Source: CAZJKE01 sp964546585 (GTDB lineage: Bacteria; Planctomycetota; Phycisphaerae; Phycisphaerales; SM1A02). Taken from it: a DNA stretch of 27,356 nt. Below are positions 1 through 7,240 of this stretch, one piece after another. The translations under genes were made by a program, and so were the position numbers. The notes below the pieces were generated by a model that saw nothing but the letters and a program-made list of their open reading frames with translations, was not told the DNA's origin and searched no databases. Location: positions 1 through 27,356 of the forward strand of contig CAZJKE010000022.1 of assembly GCA_964546585.1 (NCBI GenBank), given 5' to 3'. The stretch's first letter is position 1; each line of letters begins with the position of its first letter.

Positions 1-7
1 GTCCTTA

Positions 8-20
8 GGTGTCAGACACC
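8..20. repeat. 13-bp palindromic unit, REP-like
   Basis: The sequence GGTGTCAGACACC is a perfect inverted repeat with 6-bp arms around one central base. It has the same length and the same GGT…ACC ends as the four 13-bp units of the large palindrome at 17351-17402, and matches the first of those at 10 of 13 positions. It lies in the short gene-poor strip at the window edge, past the end of the leftward operon. It may be part of a longer element cut by the edge, or chance; a dispersed repeat family is an inference. Confidence 0.35.
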
Positions 21-54
21 GTTTGGGAGGCGATGTGTGGTGTAGGGCGAACCG

Positions 55-186
55 CTAGCGATTGGCGGACGCGGGGCGGCAGGCACGCGGGCGTGCGGAC
101 GATGGCCGCAGCACACGAAGCGGGGCGCGGGTGGTTGTAGACGGCCTGTTGAGACGCAGCCGTCGCTGGGTGATGGGTCGCTTCAT
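55..186 (-). CDS. Small arginine-rich protein, unknown function (43 aa)
   Basis: I do not recognise this protein. A 43-codon reading frame starts with ATG, preceded after 8 nt by GGAAGGAG (195-202 on the plus strand), one of the clearest Shine-Dalgarno sites in the window. It begins 27 nt after the cytosine deaminase stop, so it would be the last gene of the leftward operon. The product has 12 Arg, one Lys and no Asp or Glu, starting MKRPITQRRLRLNR and continuing with Pro/Ser/Thr/Arg. There is no signal peptide or membrane segment. Such a charge would suit nucleic-acid binding, but that is inference; it does not look like bL34 or bTHX. High G+C DNA can produce Arg-rich spurious frames, so the ribosome-binding site and its position are the main arguments for a real gene. 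Confidence 0.42.
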   Translation of the reverse strand: MKRPITQRRLRLNRPSTTTRAPLRVLRPSSARPRACRPASANR

Positions 187-213
187 GTCGGCGACTCCTT
201 CCTCTTGGGATCC

Positions 214-654
214 TTACTGGCCGATGTCTTCGGCCCAGAGATCGGGTTTCTCCCGCTGCAGTCGCTCCATGAGTGACTTGCAGCGATCATCGTCGAGCAC
301 GACGACTTCGACACCATTCGAACACATCAGGGCCTCTGCGCCAAGAAAACTCTTGTTTTCCCCAATAATGACGCGGGGAATGCGAAAAAGCAGGGTTGTT
401 CCGGTGCACATGATGCAAGGACTGAGCGTCGAGACAAGTGTCAATGTGTTCCAGTCGCGGCGACGGCCTGCATTGCGGATGCAGGAAATCTCGGCGTGCG
501 CAGTTGGGTCGCCCCGCTGGACACGCTCGTTTCGGCCACGGGCGACGATGTTGCCAGTGGCATCAACAAGTGCCGAGCCGATGGGGATGCCCCCCTCCTG
601 CCAAGACAGTTCAGCCTCTTCGATCGCGACATCGAGCCACGCTCGTTCGGTCAT
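214..654 (-). CDS. Cytosine deaminase, yeast FCY1 type
   Basis: This is a zinc-dependent nucleobase deaminase of the CDA/tadA fold that most likely converts cytosine to uracil (EC 3.5.4.1) in the cytoplasm. The 146-residue protein shows the H-A-E motif at residues 53-55 (His53 zinc ligand, Glu55 proton shuttle) and SPCIMCTG at 78-85 (Cys80 and Cys83). The match to yeast Fcy1 runs the whole length as I recall that sequence: EGG-PIG near the start, TLSPC-MCTG, GEN after the metal site, a VVVLDDDRCK-like segment and a C-terminal ending like DW-EDIG-. This separates it from tRNA-adenosine and guanine deaminases and from the unrelated CodA amidohydrolase. The ATG overlaps the preceding stop by one base (TGATG), so I prefer it to the longer in-frame start at 738. 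Product uracil would feed upp at 4964-5611. Confidence 0.85.
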   Translation of the reverse strand: MTERAWLDVAIEEAELSWQEGGIPIGSALVDATGNIVARGRNERVQRGDPTAHAEISCIRNAGRRRDWNTLTLVSTLSPCIMCTGTTLLFRIPRVIIGENKSFLGAEALMCSNGVEVVVLDDDRCKSLMERLQREKPDLWAEDIGQ

Positions 655-1139
655 CACTGAATATCTACGCTGGTCCAATGCGGAGGAGGTGCCGATTCCA
701 CCGGAATAAGCCACACCCGTTCTCGATTGACCCGCCAAGGATTCACAAGTGTCGTCTCCAGATACACGGTCGCCCGTGCAAGTCCATTCGTGGTAGAAGG
801 AAAGATAATGTCGGCCTGCGCGGTCAGCCCGCGAATGCGGAGTTCGGTAATGTGAAAGGCCGGTTCGTCCGCGGACTCCATCGGGCGGCTTCCCTCCATT
901 TGCGCTGCGACGATGTCATAGACATCACTCGACACGCCTTCAGGAAGATTGAAAACGATCTCTTCCGTACCACCCCATCGGTCGTGCGCGAACTCCAGCG
1001 TCTTCACAATGACCGTCGGCGTTGGTTCGTGTGCCGCGTTGGCGAACACCTTTGCAGTGTTGGTCTCAACGGACGGGTAGGTTGCAACTGGTGAACAGCC
1101 CGCTGCGAGCAGGCACGACAGAAGGATGGTGCGGCTCAT
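654..1139 (-). CDS. Hypothetical lipoprotein (161 aa)
   Basis: The family is not recognised. The N-terminus MSRTILLSCLLAAGC is a short lipoprotein signal with the acylated Cys at residue 15, so the mature protein should be anchored in a membrane facing the periplasm or cell surface. The rest looks soluble, with an alternating beta pattern (TVIVKTLEF, FHITELRIRG, ATVYLETTLV) and no known catalytic motif. The start overlaps the ubiX stop by 4 nt (ATGA) and the stop overlaps the deaminase start by 1 nt, so it is translated within the operon. Placement next to an efflux adaptor and outer-membrane protein makes an envelope role plausible, but nothing in the sequence shows it. Confidence 0.75.
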   Translation of the reverse strand: MSRTILLSCLLAAGCSPVATYPSVETNTAKVFANAAHEPTPTVIVKTLEFAHDRWGGTEEIVFNLPEGVSSDVYDIVAAQMEGSRPMESADEPAFHITELRIRGLTAQADIIFPSTTNGLARATVYLETTLVNPWRVNRERVWLIPVESAPPPHWTSVDIQ

Positions 1140-1753
1140 GCTGGGAGTGTATCACCCTCTGCCGGAGCAGTTTTCCACCGCGTTTTCAGGGTGTGAGGGA
1201 CACCCAGCAGATCCGCGAGTTTGCCAACCATGAAATCCACAATGTCGCCCAGCGACTCTGGACGCATGTAAAACCCAGGTGAGAGAGGGGCGATGATTGC
1301 GCCAGCTTGTGTAAGGCGATCCATGTTCATGATGTCGATGGGACTCAGCGGACTTTCGCGGTGGGCAATGATGAGCCGCCGCCGCTCCTTCAGCACGACG
1401 GCCGCTGCGCGCTGAACAAGTGTTGTTGTCGTACCACCAGCAATCGCACCGAGCGTATTGCTGCTGCACGGAACAATCACCATTCCGTCGTGCACGAGTG
1501 ATCCGGATGCGATGGTTGACCCGAGATCATTGTCGCGATGTACGACCAGGCGGGCTGCGCGATGGGAGACGCCAAGGCTCTCTGCATCGATCGCGGTGAT
1601 ATCCATTTCATCGTTGAACAATCGGCGACCGAGTGGCGTGACGGCAAGGTGAACCTCCACATCCGCATCCACGAGAAGTCGGACGAGCCGCGCTGCATAC
1701 GGCGCGCCCGATGCGCCGGTCACCCCCACGACGACCCTGCCATGGGTAATCAT
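1136..1753 (-). CDS. ubiX: Flavin prenyltransferase UbiX
   Basis: UbiX joins dimethylallyl phosphate to FMN to make the prenylated FMN cofactor of UbiD-type decarboxylases. The 205-residue protein is of normal family length. It has the N-terminal flavin-binding signature GVTGASGAPYA, the middle VPCSSNTLGAIAGG segment that lines the active site, RRRLIIAHRESPLS-PIDIMNM, and the C-terminal GFYMRPES…DFMVGKLADLLGV. The start is either ATG at 1753, overlapping the previous stop by one base (TGATG), or GTG one codon earlier at 1756 (GTGA overlap); the two differ by one residue. It sits between an efflux adaptor gene and a lipoprotein gene. No UbiD partner is encoded in the window, so the client decarboxylase must lie elsewhere. 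Confidence 0.93.
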   Translation of the reverse strand: MITHGRVVVGVTGASGAPYAARLVRLLVDADVEVHLAVTPLGRRLFNDEMDITAIDAESLGVSHRAARLVVHRDNDLGSTIASGSLVHDGMVIVPCSSNTLGAIAGGTTTTLVQRAAAVVLKERRRLIIAHRESPLSPIDIMNMDRLTQAGAIIAPLSPGFYMRPESLGDIVDFMVGKLADLLGVPHTLKTRWKTAPAEGDTLPA

Positions 1754-3234
1754 CACTCTGTGTCCAAGCGGGAGACGATCAACCCGGGTGGCGGATCCTG
1801 CAGCAGAACTTTGTCACCCTCGACCAATCCGGAGTCAATGGACACGAACGACTCGCTGAACCTTCCGACCTTCACTGGCTGCTGGGAGAAACCCCCACCA
1901 TCCTGTTTCCAGACCCACGCCGTGGATCCAACACGACGGATGGCGTGCACCGGAACGACCAGCACATCATCCACTCTGCCCACGAGAATTTCTGCGGAAC
2001 ACCGCATGGACGGCTTCAGTGGAAGCGGCTCGGGGTTGTCCAACCGAATTCGCACAGTGTAGTCGCGCCGGTTGGGGTCACGCCAGCCTCCGCCCTCAGC
2101 AAGTACTCCGATTCCAAGAACTTCACCAGTAAGTGATGCGTCCGGCAGGGCATCGCAGGTAACACGAGCCAGTTGTCCGGGTTCGATGAGGCCACTGAGC
2201 GCTTCGTTCACCTTGACCTCGGCCACCATTTGCGTGGTGTCCGGAATCACCATGACCTTTTCGTTGCGGTGCAGACTGCGGCCAACTTTCAGTGGATCGT
2301 CCCACTCACGCCGATCGCCGATGCTTGTGGCATAGACGACCATGCCCGGTGCCGGGGCAAGGACGACGCACATTTCCAACTGCCGCTGGAGTTTGTCCAG
2401 CCGTTCACGGTTATTGTCGAGTCGCTTCTCCTTTGCGGACTTGTTCGCCTCGACACTCTTGAGTTCGGACCTCAGCCGATCGGTGGAGCGGTCCATCTCA
2501 TCACCGGCCTGCTGAAGGTTCGACTCCTTGACTTGTTTCTGTTGCTTGTATGTGTAGTTCTCGTACACCTCCACATCCAAACTCGCCCGCTTCATTGCGG
2601 CGTCGGCGTTGAGAAGATCGATCTCATCACGGTCAAGTTCATCCTTGCTGATGAACTTCTGTTCGTAGAGCCGCAGCGACGAGTCATACTTTTCCTTGAG
2701 CCGGTCGTAATTTTTCTGTGCGGTCGTCGCAGCCAACTCCAGTTGCTGCCGCTTGGCAACAACCTCTCCCTCTCGCCACGCCTGAAGCGCGAGGTCGGCC
2801 AGATCTATCGCCAGTTGTTTGGCGGAGAGTTCAGAGTCGCGCCGTTTCTTCGCAATTGCGAGATTTGCCGTCGCTGTTTCAAGATCATTGTTGGCTGCGG
2901 TGACGGCATCCTCTGCATCGCGGATGGAGTTGCGAATCTCCTCATCGTTCAACCGAAGGAGAACATCGCCCTTTGCCACAAGCGATCCTTCGTCGATCAA
3001 TTCAGTAATGACCGCGTTGTTCTCCAGCTCATTGCGAATCTCAATCTGCATGAGTGCCGCGAGTTGGCCTGAGGTTGGGACGGTGATATCGAAACCGCCG
3101 CGCTCTACGAGTTGTGCTTCCGCGGAGAAGCCGCTGCTCCCACCACCTCCGCCAGTGAGGGCAAAGATCGCAATGACCACGACACCCATGCCGATGGCTG
3201 TTGAAATGACCGTGCTGGATATTCCGCGTCGCAT
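1753..3234 (-). CDS. HlyD/MacA-type membrane fusion protein
   Basis: This is the periplasmic adaptor of a tripartite exporter, linking an inner-membrane pump to a TolC-type channel. The 493-residue protein has one N-terminal membrane anchor (about residues 8-27, ending in a Gly-rich stretch). A split lipoyl-like half follows with 'GQLAALMQIEIRNELEN' and 'ITELIDEGSLVAKGDVLLRLND'. A long charged coiled-coil hairpin covers roughly residues 100-290, then the second lipoyl half 'VVLAPAPGMVVYA', a beta-barrel segment with RDYTVRIRLDN, and a C-terminal region with VLVVPVHAIRR and VKVG. It begins 30 nt after the tolC-like stop and is followed by ubiX with overlap. No ABC or RND pump gene is present, so whether it is MacA-like or RND-like cannot be decided here. 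Confidence 0.88.
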   Translation of the reverse strand: MRRGISSTVISTAIGMGVVVIAIFALTGGGGGSSGFSAEAQLVERGGFDITVPTSGQLAALMQIEIRNELENNAVITELIDEGSLVAKGDVLLRLNDEEIRNSIRDAEDAVTAANNDLETATANLAIAKKRRDSELSAKQLAIDLADLALQAWREGEVVAKRQQLELAATTAQKNYDRLKEKYDSSLRLYEQKFISKDELDRDEIDLLNADAAMKRASLDVEVYENYTYKQQKQVKESNLQQAGDEMDRSTDRLRSELKSVEANKSAKEKRLDNNRERLDKLQRQLEMCVVLAPAPGMVVYATSIGDRREWDDPLKVGRSLHRNEKVMVIPDTTQMVAEVKVNEALSGLIEPGQLARVTCDALPDASLTGEVLGIGVLAEGGGWRDPNRRDYTVRIRLDNPEPLPLKPSMRCSAEILVGRVDDVLVVPVHAIRRVGSTAWVWKQDGGGFSQQPVKVGRFSESFVSIDSGLVEGDKVLLQDPPPGLIVSRLDTE

Positions 3235-3264
3235 CTGCGTTGATTGTATCCGCGAAACCGGGTT

Positions 3265-4944
3265 CTACGGTACGACAATTCCCCGTATCGGGATCATCGT
3301 GCCCCTTGGCGTGATTCGAAGTTGTCCTGCTTGAAGGAGGTAGTCGAGAATGGCGAGATCAAGGTCTCTTTTTGCAGCATCGCGAGCATCACGCGCGTCC
3401 TGAAGTTCTGAAATTGCGCGGGTCTGATCGAGCACCGATACCCGGTCTGGGTCGGCGTTGATCGAGTCGAGTCCGAGCCTGGCGATCTCCACATTGCGCT
3501 CTTGAAGATCAAGAGAAAACTGAAACACCTCGATGTCTCGCAGTGCTGATCGGACATCGACCGCAACCGTATCGCGGGCTACTCGTTCATTGCGCCGCGC
3601 CCGCTCGAGCGTGATCTGGGACTGCCGCACCGCGAGTCGCTGAGTTTCCCGATCAAGGGGCAGTTCCAACACTGCACCAACCTCGAAATTCGCATCACCC
3701 GTGTTGAAGTCCGCCACGCGATCAGACTTGGTCGGCACCGACACACTCGCCGTGAGGTCCAGGTCTGGCAGAAGTCCGTTTCTTGCGTTTTCCACAGCGC
3801 GCTCGGCGTCCTCCACGGAGTCACGCGTGTTCTGAAGATCAAGACGGTACAGAAGTGATTCGATCACGGCCTGTCCAGGGTCAACTTCGGGTGGCACCAG
3901 ACTCAGTGATGCAGGTTCTATCCGGATCGCAGAATCAATGGGCCACCCTATTCGCACCTTGAACCGGTCAATCGCAAGTCTGTATCGCTCCCACGACTGA
4001 CTGAGCCTCGCAATGGATGCAAGCGCCTGGTTCTCCGCATCGGCCGATGCGTACAGGCGCGCCCGCCCCGCGTCATATAACGCCTGTTGCCGTCGGGCGA
4101 GTTGTCGAAGCGATTCCACACCCCGTTCAGCATTGCCGAGTGCCTGCCGTTGCACGACAAGATCCAGATAATCGCCGACGAGGCTTCGAAAGAAGGTCCG
4201 CCTGAATCTCTCGAAGTTGCGGGCCGCGTACACGAGGTTTCGTTGATCTTGAATGAGAGATTCGCGGGCAACGATGCCGGCGCCGGCAAGCAGTGGAACA
4301 CTGGCGGCCAACGCCATGGTGGAACTCTGCGCATCGCTGGAGGTCACGGCGGTGTGAATGTCGCTGGTCACGGATGTCAGAATGCTTGCAGACACCTCGC
4401 CACCCTGAGGAAGTCGGTGGGTGGCCGAGAAGTCGTTTATGACCGACAGGGCCGTGTCGTATGCGCCGCTGGTTCCCGCCGCGTCGAGCGTGCTACTGAC
4501 TGTGTTGGAGAATCGCGGGCCCCAGAGATGCAGCTCACTGAGCAATGTGAGACTGGTGGACAGGTAGTCATACCTGGCGAACTGGTACTCGCGAGAATGC
4601 TCTGCTGCCCACCGCACCGCCTGGTCCATGCTCAGGGGCTGCGCCTCGGTTTCCAACATGGAGGCGGCTTCGCTCAGGGCGTCCGCAATCGCTTCACCAT
4701 CCTGTGGGGGCGCGGGGGTGAGAACCAGTGACTCGGAGGGTGGGTTGACCGTAAATGGCCTGGGGTTGATCATCGCATCCGGTGTTGCGTCAACCTCTGC
4801 CCACGGCTGCGGCGTCGGAGGCGTTGCCTCGGATCCGAGCCCGCCACTGGCCTGCGCCATGAGCGAGTCCACTCTCGCGTCAATAGCCTGGAATCCAGCA
4901 TCGCACCCCGCGAGCCCAAGAAGAAGAAACGGTGTCCATCGCAT
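3265..4944 (-). CDS. TolC-family outer-membrane efflux lipoprotein
   Basis: This is the outer-membrane channel partner of the adjacent adaptor. The 559-residue protein starts MRWTPFLLLGLAGCDAGF, a lipoprotein signal with Cys at residue 14, as in OprM/NodT-type channels. A Pro-rich linker of about 100 residues follows, then two outer-membrane efflux repeats of long amphipathic helices: one around 'RFRRTFFRSLVGDYLDLVVQRQAL…ESLRQLARRQQALYDAGRA', and the second around 'VAVDVRSALRDIEVFQFSLDLQERNVEIARLGLD'. Helical segments rich in Arg, Asp and Gln and NARNGLLPDLDL-type text fit the family. It is the first gene of the leftward operon. Its ATG lies only 19 bp from the divergent upp ATG, and no Shine-Dalgarno site is visible in that gap. 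Confidence 0.88.
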   Translation of the reverse strand: MRWTPFLLLGLAGCDAGFQAIDARVDSLMAQASGGLGSEATPPTPQPWAEVDATPDAMINPRPFTVNPPSESLVLTPAPPQDGEAIADALSEAASMLETEAQPLSMDQAVRWAAEHSREYQFARYDYLSTSLTLLSELHLWGPRFSNTVSSTLDAAGTSGAYDTALSVINDFSATHRLPQGGEVSASILTSVTSDIHTAVTSSDAQSSTMALAASVPLLAGAGIVARESLIQDQRNLVYAARNFERFRRTFFRSLVGDYLDLVVQRQALGNAERGVESLRQLARRQQALYDAGRARLYASADAENQALASIARLSQSWERYRLAIDRFKVRIGWPIDSAIRIEPASLSLVPPEVDPGQAVIESLLYRLDLQNTRDSVEDAERAVENARNGLLPDLDLTASVSVPTKSDRVADFNTGDANFEVGAVLELPLDRETQRLAVRQSQITLERARRNERVARDTVAVDVRSALRDIEVFQFSLDLQERNVEIARLGLDSINADPDRVSVLDQTRAISELQDARDARDAAKRDLDLAILDYLLQAGQLRITPRGTMIPIRGIVVP

Positions 4945-4963
4945 GTCAGTATCTTAGATCGAC
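4945..4963. promoter_or_regulatory. 19-bp divergent start region, possible overlapping -10 boxes
   Basis: Only 19 bp separate the two divergent start codons. They contain TATCTT (4950-4955, plus strand) 8 nt before the upp ATG and, on the other strand, TAAGAT (4956 down to 4951) 6 nt before the tolC-like ATG. Neither side has a purine-rich ribosome-binding site. Those distances would fit leaderless transcripts from back-to-back promoters sharing the same bases. I see no convincing -35 elements. Alternatively the true promoters lie inside the opposite genes. Confidence 0.3.
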
Positions 4964-5611
4964 ATGCCGGTCCAATCCCCTGAACATCCGAACCTCTGGG
5001 TCTACGAACATCCGGTCATTCAGGACAAGTTGTGCCGAATCAGGGACAGGGAGACAAAGCACGCACAGTTCCGGCGGCTGTTGAACGAGATCGCCGGTCT
5101 GATGTTTTTTCAGATTTCACGGACCTTTGAAACCACCGATGTTGTCGTTGAGACGCCGATGGGTCAAACCAGCGGCCGGCAACTCTCTCATCCTGTCACG
5201 CTTGTGCCGGTGCTTCGCGCGGGCATCGGCATGACCGACGGGATTCTCGCCATGATTCCAGATGCGCGGGTCGGCCACATCGGCGTATATCGCGACGAGT
5301 CCTCATTGAAGCCAGTGCAGTACTACTGCAAGTTGCCGCAGGACATAGGAAGTGGTCCCGTGTTGCTGATTGACCCCATGCTGGCTACCGGCGGATCGGC
5401 TTCTCATGCTGCAACCATTCTCCGGGAGCACGGGTGTGACGATCTTCAGATGGTCTGCCTTGTCACAGCACCGGAAGGTGTCAGGCGAATGCAACAGGAT
5501 CATCCCGACATGTTGATCTACGCCGCGTCACTTGACGACGGGCTCGACGATCGGGGCTACATCATTCCTGGGCTTGGCGATGCCGGGGATAGGATTTTCG
5601 GAACCTTCTGA
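4964..5611 (+). CDS. upp: Uracil phosphoribosyltransferase
   Basis: Upp makes UMP from uracil and PRPP in pyrimidine salvage. The 215-residue protein has the normal length and the family landmarks: HPVIQDKLCRIRD near residues 16-28, LVPVLRAGIGM around 80-90, the PRPP-binding loop VLLIDPMLATGGSA at 133-146, and the uracil-binding C-terminal segment YIIPGLGDAGDR at 199-210, ending FGTF. It is transcribed alone, away from the efflux operon. The last 84 bp overlap the 3' end of the converging CRTAC1-like gene. Uracil could come from the FCY1-type deaminase at 214-654, which would give a complete cytosine-to-UMP route in this window. Confidence 0.95.
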   Translation: MPVQSPEHPNLWVYEHPVIQDKLCRIRDRETKHAQFRRLLNEIAGLMFFQISRTFETTDVVVETPMGQTSGRQLSHPVTLVPVLRAGIGMTDGILAMIPDARVGHIGVYRDESSLKPVQYYCKLPQDIGSGPVLLIDPMLATGGSASHAATILREHGCDDLQMVCLVTAPEGVRRMQQDHPDMLIYAASLDDGLDDRGYIIPGLGDAGDRIFGTF

Positions 5612-7240
5612 CCGTTCAATGATCTGGTGGCCCTGTCTGGGCGTTGCCCGTTGCGTTGTGCCATCCGGCCAGACTACCTCCAACACACTCCCCCTGGGTA
5701 TGCGACCAAAGTGCGCAAACGGCGCCGTCGATGATTGAAATCCAAGACCGTCGTGCATCCATCGCGTGGCAATGACGCGGCCCGCTTGAATCAACCGAAT
5801 GATGGCCCCCAGTCCTCGGCTGTTCGCCCCGGGCTGAAGGAGCGTGATCACGAGGCCCGGTTTGGCCCCACGCTCAATGGAAAGGTTACGGAGAACCCGC
5901 ACCGGACCGGACCGCTCGCTGACAACGAGATCGATATCCGTGTCCCCATCGAGATCAGCGAACACCGCGGCGCGGTCCACATGGAGATCATCGGCGGGTT
6001 CACCAGTCGTTCGAAGGAATCGGTTTCCTTCTCGGGTCATCACCAACAAGGGCTGTTTCCATCTGCTGTCCATGGACTCCAGTGTCGCCTTGCCGTACAC
6101 ATGACCGTTGACTGCGAGCAAATCCTCGTCGCCGTCGTGATCCATATCGAAGAAACCGCAGGACCAACCGAGCAGCGGCCGGCTCGGGAGCCCGAAGCCC
6201 CACGCCTGTGTTCGGTCGTCAAAGAACTCACCCTGGCTGCTGATGTGCAGCGTGTTGGTGTCGGATGCAAAATTCGTCGTGAACACATCCGGCAAGTCGT
6301 CGCCGTTGAGATCAGCAATCGCGATACCCATGGTCGCCTGCATGGAACCGTCGCCTGCACCGGCAATACCGCTGTACATGCCGCGTGGCGTGAATGTAGG
6401 TGGAGAACCACCGTCGTTCACAAAGAGCTCGTTGGGCATCGAATCGTTGCCGACCAGCACATCTGGAGCACCATCACCGGTGAAATCGAGAACCGCAGCG
6501 TTCAACCCGTGTGACGGCGGTACGCCAAATCCCCAGTCGGCGGTCACGTCGCGGTAGGTGTGATCGTCAAGATGTTCGAACACGACATCCGACTGCCCAA
6601 CCATACCGTGCGGCCCTCCGTAGACGGGCTGATCCTTGTAGCGGGCGGTTGGCGGCGGCGACGACGAGTCGAACTCGACATAGTTCGCCACGACGAGATC
6701 GAGATCACCGTCACGATCAAGATCTGCAAAGCGACCAGCGGTTCCCCAGCGGCCGTCGCCCAGACCGGCGGGATCCGTGTAGTCATCGAACCCTCCATCA
6801 CCTCTGGAAATCAACAGGACATTGGGGCCGACGCAGGTGACATACAGGTCATCGTGCCCATCGCCATTTGCATCGCCAACCGCAACGGCATGCCCCCATC
6901 GCCGCAGACCGACGCCGGAGGACTCGGTCATGTCGGAGAACCGGATTGTCTGCGCATCGCTCTCGTTGCGAAACAGTTTCCAACCAGGCCCGTCATTCGG
7001 ATCCTGCATAGTTGCGCCGTTGGCGACAAAGAGGTCGAGATCACCATCCCCGTCCGCATCGAGCAAACCAAGCCCGCTGCCGTTGACTTCCAGGAGTTGC
7101 GTGGGCGTTTCGCTGCCGCAGGTTGTGGACATGGCTACGCCGCTTTGGGCAGTGACATCCTCCAGCGATATGTGCCTCGGCGCAGAGTCATCACCACAGC
7201 CGACAACCAGCACACAGAGACACGCCGCAGGGAGCTTCAT
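5528..7240 (-). CDS. CRTAC1-like FG-GAP/ASPIC-UnbV lipoprotein
   Basis: This exported beta-propeller protein is probably held at the cell surface by a lipid anchor. The 570 residues start MKLPAACLCVLVVGCG (Cys15 lipobox). Repeated FG-GAP/VCBS calcium loops of the form D-x-D-G-D-x-D-L follow: LDADGDGDLDL at 60-70, GDANGDGHDDL at 122-132, ADLDRDGDLDL at 172-182, DFTGDGAPDV, ADLNGDDLPDV, DMDHDGDEDL and ADLDGDTDIDL. An ASPIC/UnbV domain covers roughly residues 465-540 (GANSRGLGAIIRL…VVWPDGTTQ). I chose the ATG at 7240, which overlaps the TPR gene stop by 4 nt, over an in-frame upstream ATG at 7357 that would add a non-signal Arg-rich tail. Residues 544-570 lie within the overlap with upp and continue past the usual domain end. 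The ligand is unknown. Confidence 0.87.
   Translation of the reverse strand: MKLPAACLCVLVVGCGDDSAPRHISLEDVTAQSGVAMSTTCGSETPTQLLEVNGSGLGLLDADGDGDLDLFVANGATMQDPNDGPGWKLFRNESDAQTIRFSDMTESSGVGLRRWGHAVAVGDANGDGHDDLYVTCVGPNVLLISRGDGGFDDYTDPAGLGDGRWGTAGRFADLDRDGDLDLVVANYVEFDSSSPPPTARYKDQPVYGGPHGMVGQSDVVFEHLDDHTYRDVTADWGFGVPPSHGLNAAVLDFTGDGAPDVLVGNDSMPNELFVNDGGSPPTFTPRGMYSGIAGAGDGSMQATMGIAIADLNGDDLPDVFTTNFASDTNTLHISSQGEFFDDRTQAWGFGLPSRPLLGWSCGFFDMDHDGDEDLLAVNGHVYGKATLESMDSRWKQPLLVMTREGNRFLRTTGEPADDLHVDRAAVFADLDGDTDIDLVVSERSGPVRVLRNLSIERGAKPGLVITLLQPGANSRGLGAIIRLIQAGRVIATRWMHDGLGFQSSTAPFAHFGRIPRGSVLEVVWPDGTTQRATPRQGHQIIERSEGSENPIPGIAKPRNDVAPIVEPVVK

Noticed and set aside
83..96. GCACGC-GG-GCGTGC hairpin
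   Set aside because: Lies inside the putative 43-residue gene, has a 2-base loop and no T-run; likely a by-product of CG-rich codons.
62..1094. Long plus-strand frames across the cytosine deaminase and lipoprotein genes
   Set aside because: They are antisense to well-supported genes, have Ser/Arg/Pro-rich composition without domains, and arise from high G+C codon bias.
2173..3072. Plus-strand 299-codon frame opposite the HlyD-type gene
   Set aside because: It exactly shadows the coiled-coil coding region; the minus-strand reading has clear family motifs.
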